This document shows, in pieces, positions 62,570 through 64,000 of a stretch of 64,000 nucleotides of DNA. The number at the start of each line of letters is the position of its first letter. Position 1 is the stretch's first letter. The notes beneath the pieces were generated by a model, which searched no databases, was not told where the DNA came from, and saw nothing but the letters and a program-made list of their open reading frames with translations. The DNA is from Metopolophium dirhodum (lineage: Eukaryota > Arthropoda > Insecta > Hemiptera > Aphididae): contig NC_083566.1 of NCBI RefSeq assembly GCF_019925205.1, positions 30,194,001-30,258,000 of the forward strand. Direction: 5' to 3'. A program made the position numbers and the translations under genes.

Positions 62570-63568
62570 TTGCTGATCAATTTATAATAATATATAAGTT
62601 TGTATTTTTTTTCGACTTCATTGAGCCATTTACCTATTAGTAGTTTTTTTTTTTTTTTTATAATAAACATTATTCTCTAACTAAAATCATTACTTTTCGT
62701 TTACTATTTTAAAATACCTATATTTATTAGTGTGATGGTAATTTGGTCAACAATATAAAAATAAGTAGGTATAATATAATATTTAGTATTAGTATATATA
62801 AGTATTATATAAGTATTCAATATTTAAGTATTATAAAATAAAATAAGTATATGAATAAATATAAAAATGTAGAAAAAATTTACGATCAAATAAAACTGGA
62901 ATATTACAATTTTAGTTTATTAATTTTAAGACAGATTTCCTGACAAAAACCTATTTATGAATAATTATATTTTTTATAATTTATCATTAACTTTTCTTTA
63001 ATACAGAAATTTAGCAAATTATACTTATCTTAGTAGGTAGATATTTTATTTATGCTTAGTACATAGATGACTAATAATTTCAACACCATTTTTTAATAGA
63101 AAATGGACATAATGATTAATGATTTATCAGTAGTTCTGGTAGTTCATCATCTTAAACATATTAGGCAGTTTTGAACTTACAAAGAAACCTCATACCAGAG
63201 GTTCAAAAACATATTAAATATAATACATACCTAAAATACTAATTATTTAGTCGTTAATTTAATAAAATTCTTGTGTCAATGTTTTTGTTTGAGAAAATGT
63301 AAAAAAAATTCATTTTTTTTTATTCATTCAAAGGTTTTTGTTTTGTAGGTACTTATGTAAAAACCAACAATTAATTTTAACTCTAAATAAGCATTTACAA
63401 AGTAAAATCTCAAAAAAATAAAAATAAATAGACAATCATAAAAATATTGTTACATTATGCAAATCAATGTTTACTAGTTTTAATAAATTAAGATTTATGG
63501 TTAGGTAATAGGTATACCGTTTACCTATTACAAAATCGGCTCACCGTGAAATATTCTAGAACTGTGGT
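62570..63568. other. 3' flank of the copy B transposase gene
   Basis: AT-rich, no further gene. It should contain the 3' untranslated region of the transposase gene. Mirror of 10546-11544. Confidence 0.45.
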
Positions 63569-63781
63569 TGGTTGAACCACAGAATAGATTAAATTTTATA
63601 TTAAAATTAAATTTAAATTTATATTAAATTTCATATATTCTGTGGTTGAACCATGTAGTTAACTAATGGTTAACCATTAGTTATTCCTTATTTATACCGC
63701 GGATACCACATAGTTGAGTTCAATTGGTTCAATCTCAATCCTAGTTCCTACCATGACTAACTAAATTTATTTAGTCATGGT
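63569..63781. repeat. Cluster of three hairpins, copy B
   Basis: Mirror of 10333-10545: the 85-bp foldback, the 24-bp perfect palindrome and the CCATGACTAA hairpin, in reverse order. Confidence 0.75.
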
Positions 63782-64000
63782 TCCTACTACCCCCTGGGCC
63801 ATGAGCGTGTATAGTGTGTACTGTGTTCAGTATGTTCATACTTCATAGTAGCCAGTAGGTTACTGTTAGTGGTTCAAATTGAATTTAGTTCCTACCGAAA
63901 AAAAAAGACGAAAAGACAAATTATAAATTATCACGTTTCACGCCTTCACGATGAGGTGTGAATGGTTTATTAATTTGGACATTGGACTCCACAAATTCCT

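Larger units (their letters stand above)
50848..64000 (+). mobile_element. Copy B of the MULE-type transposon (runs off the window)
   Basis: This is the reverse complement of 10114-23108. The inner end starts CGGGCTAACACCATAGCC; the outer end is beyond the window. If copy B is as long as copy A appears to be, it should end near 64.5 kb. Differences from copy A that I counted are a 158-bp segment at 51963-52120, a C-run of 19 versus 15, a G-run of 10 versus 9, and 5 bases missing near 51300. The rest that I compared is identical, so the copies are young or were homogenised. Confidence 0.65.

Noticed and set aside
10114..64000. Possibility that copy B is only an assembly mirror of copy A
   Set aside because: Non-homopolymer differences (158 bp and 5 bp) and different unique flanks at both inner ends make two real copies more likely, but reads are needed.

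Overview
The window looks like nuclear DNA of a sap-sucking insect, most likely an aphid. It is very AT-rich, the two host genes have many small exons with GT-AG introns, and repeats fill nearly everything between them. The host assignment is inference from gene content and repeat style; no sequence search was possible.

Two conserved host genes are present, both on the minus strand. A polo-type mitotic kinase (PLK1 class, 9 exons, predicted 585 aa) lies at 3022-8722. Translation initiation factor eIF3 subunit C (14 exons, predicted 920 aa) lies at 27093-33805. Both can be followed splice site by splice site without a break.

The main feature is a pair of nearly identical segments of more than 13 kb in opposite orientation: copy A at about 9.6-23.1 kb and copy B from 50.85 kb past the window end. 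They flank a 27.7-kb central region that contains eIF3c. Left position x pairs with right position 74114-x over the outer part of the arm and with 73956-x at the inner end. The change is explained by a 158-bp segment present only in copy B plus a few small indels. Each copy carries an apparently intact 15-exon gene of 818 codons that combines a FLYWCH zinc finger, a MULE-type DDE transposase and two C-terminal RING-like fingers. The inner end carries a regular array of CGAA motifs at about 16-bp spacing, organised as two 93-bp units. A similar but inverted array lies at the outer flank of copy A, so the unit is probably a large MULE-type DNA transposon that itself carries nested older repeats.

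The central region holds, from left to right: a mariner-type element with TA target duplication and a damaged catalytic residue, inserted in an older repeat; eIF3c, with two miniature transposons in its first intron; two decayed hAT transposase genes; a decayed Ty3/gypsy-type retrotransposon that carries an OTU-type cysteine protease domain and a 115-bp tandem repeat in its leader; and several hAT-like miniature elements, one nested inside another. No tRNA, rRNA, CRISPR or bacterial-type operon was seen.
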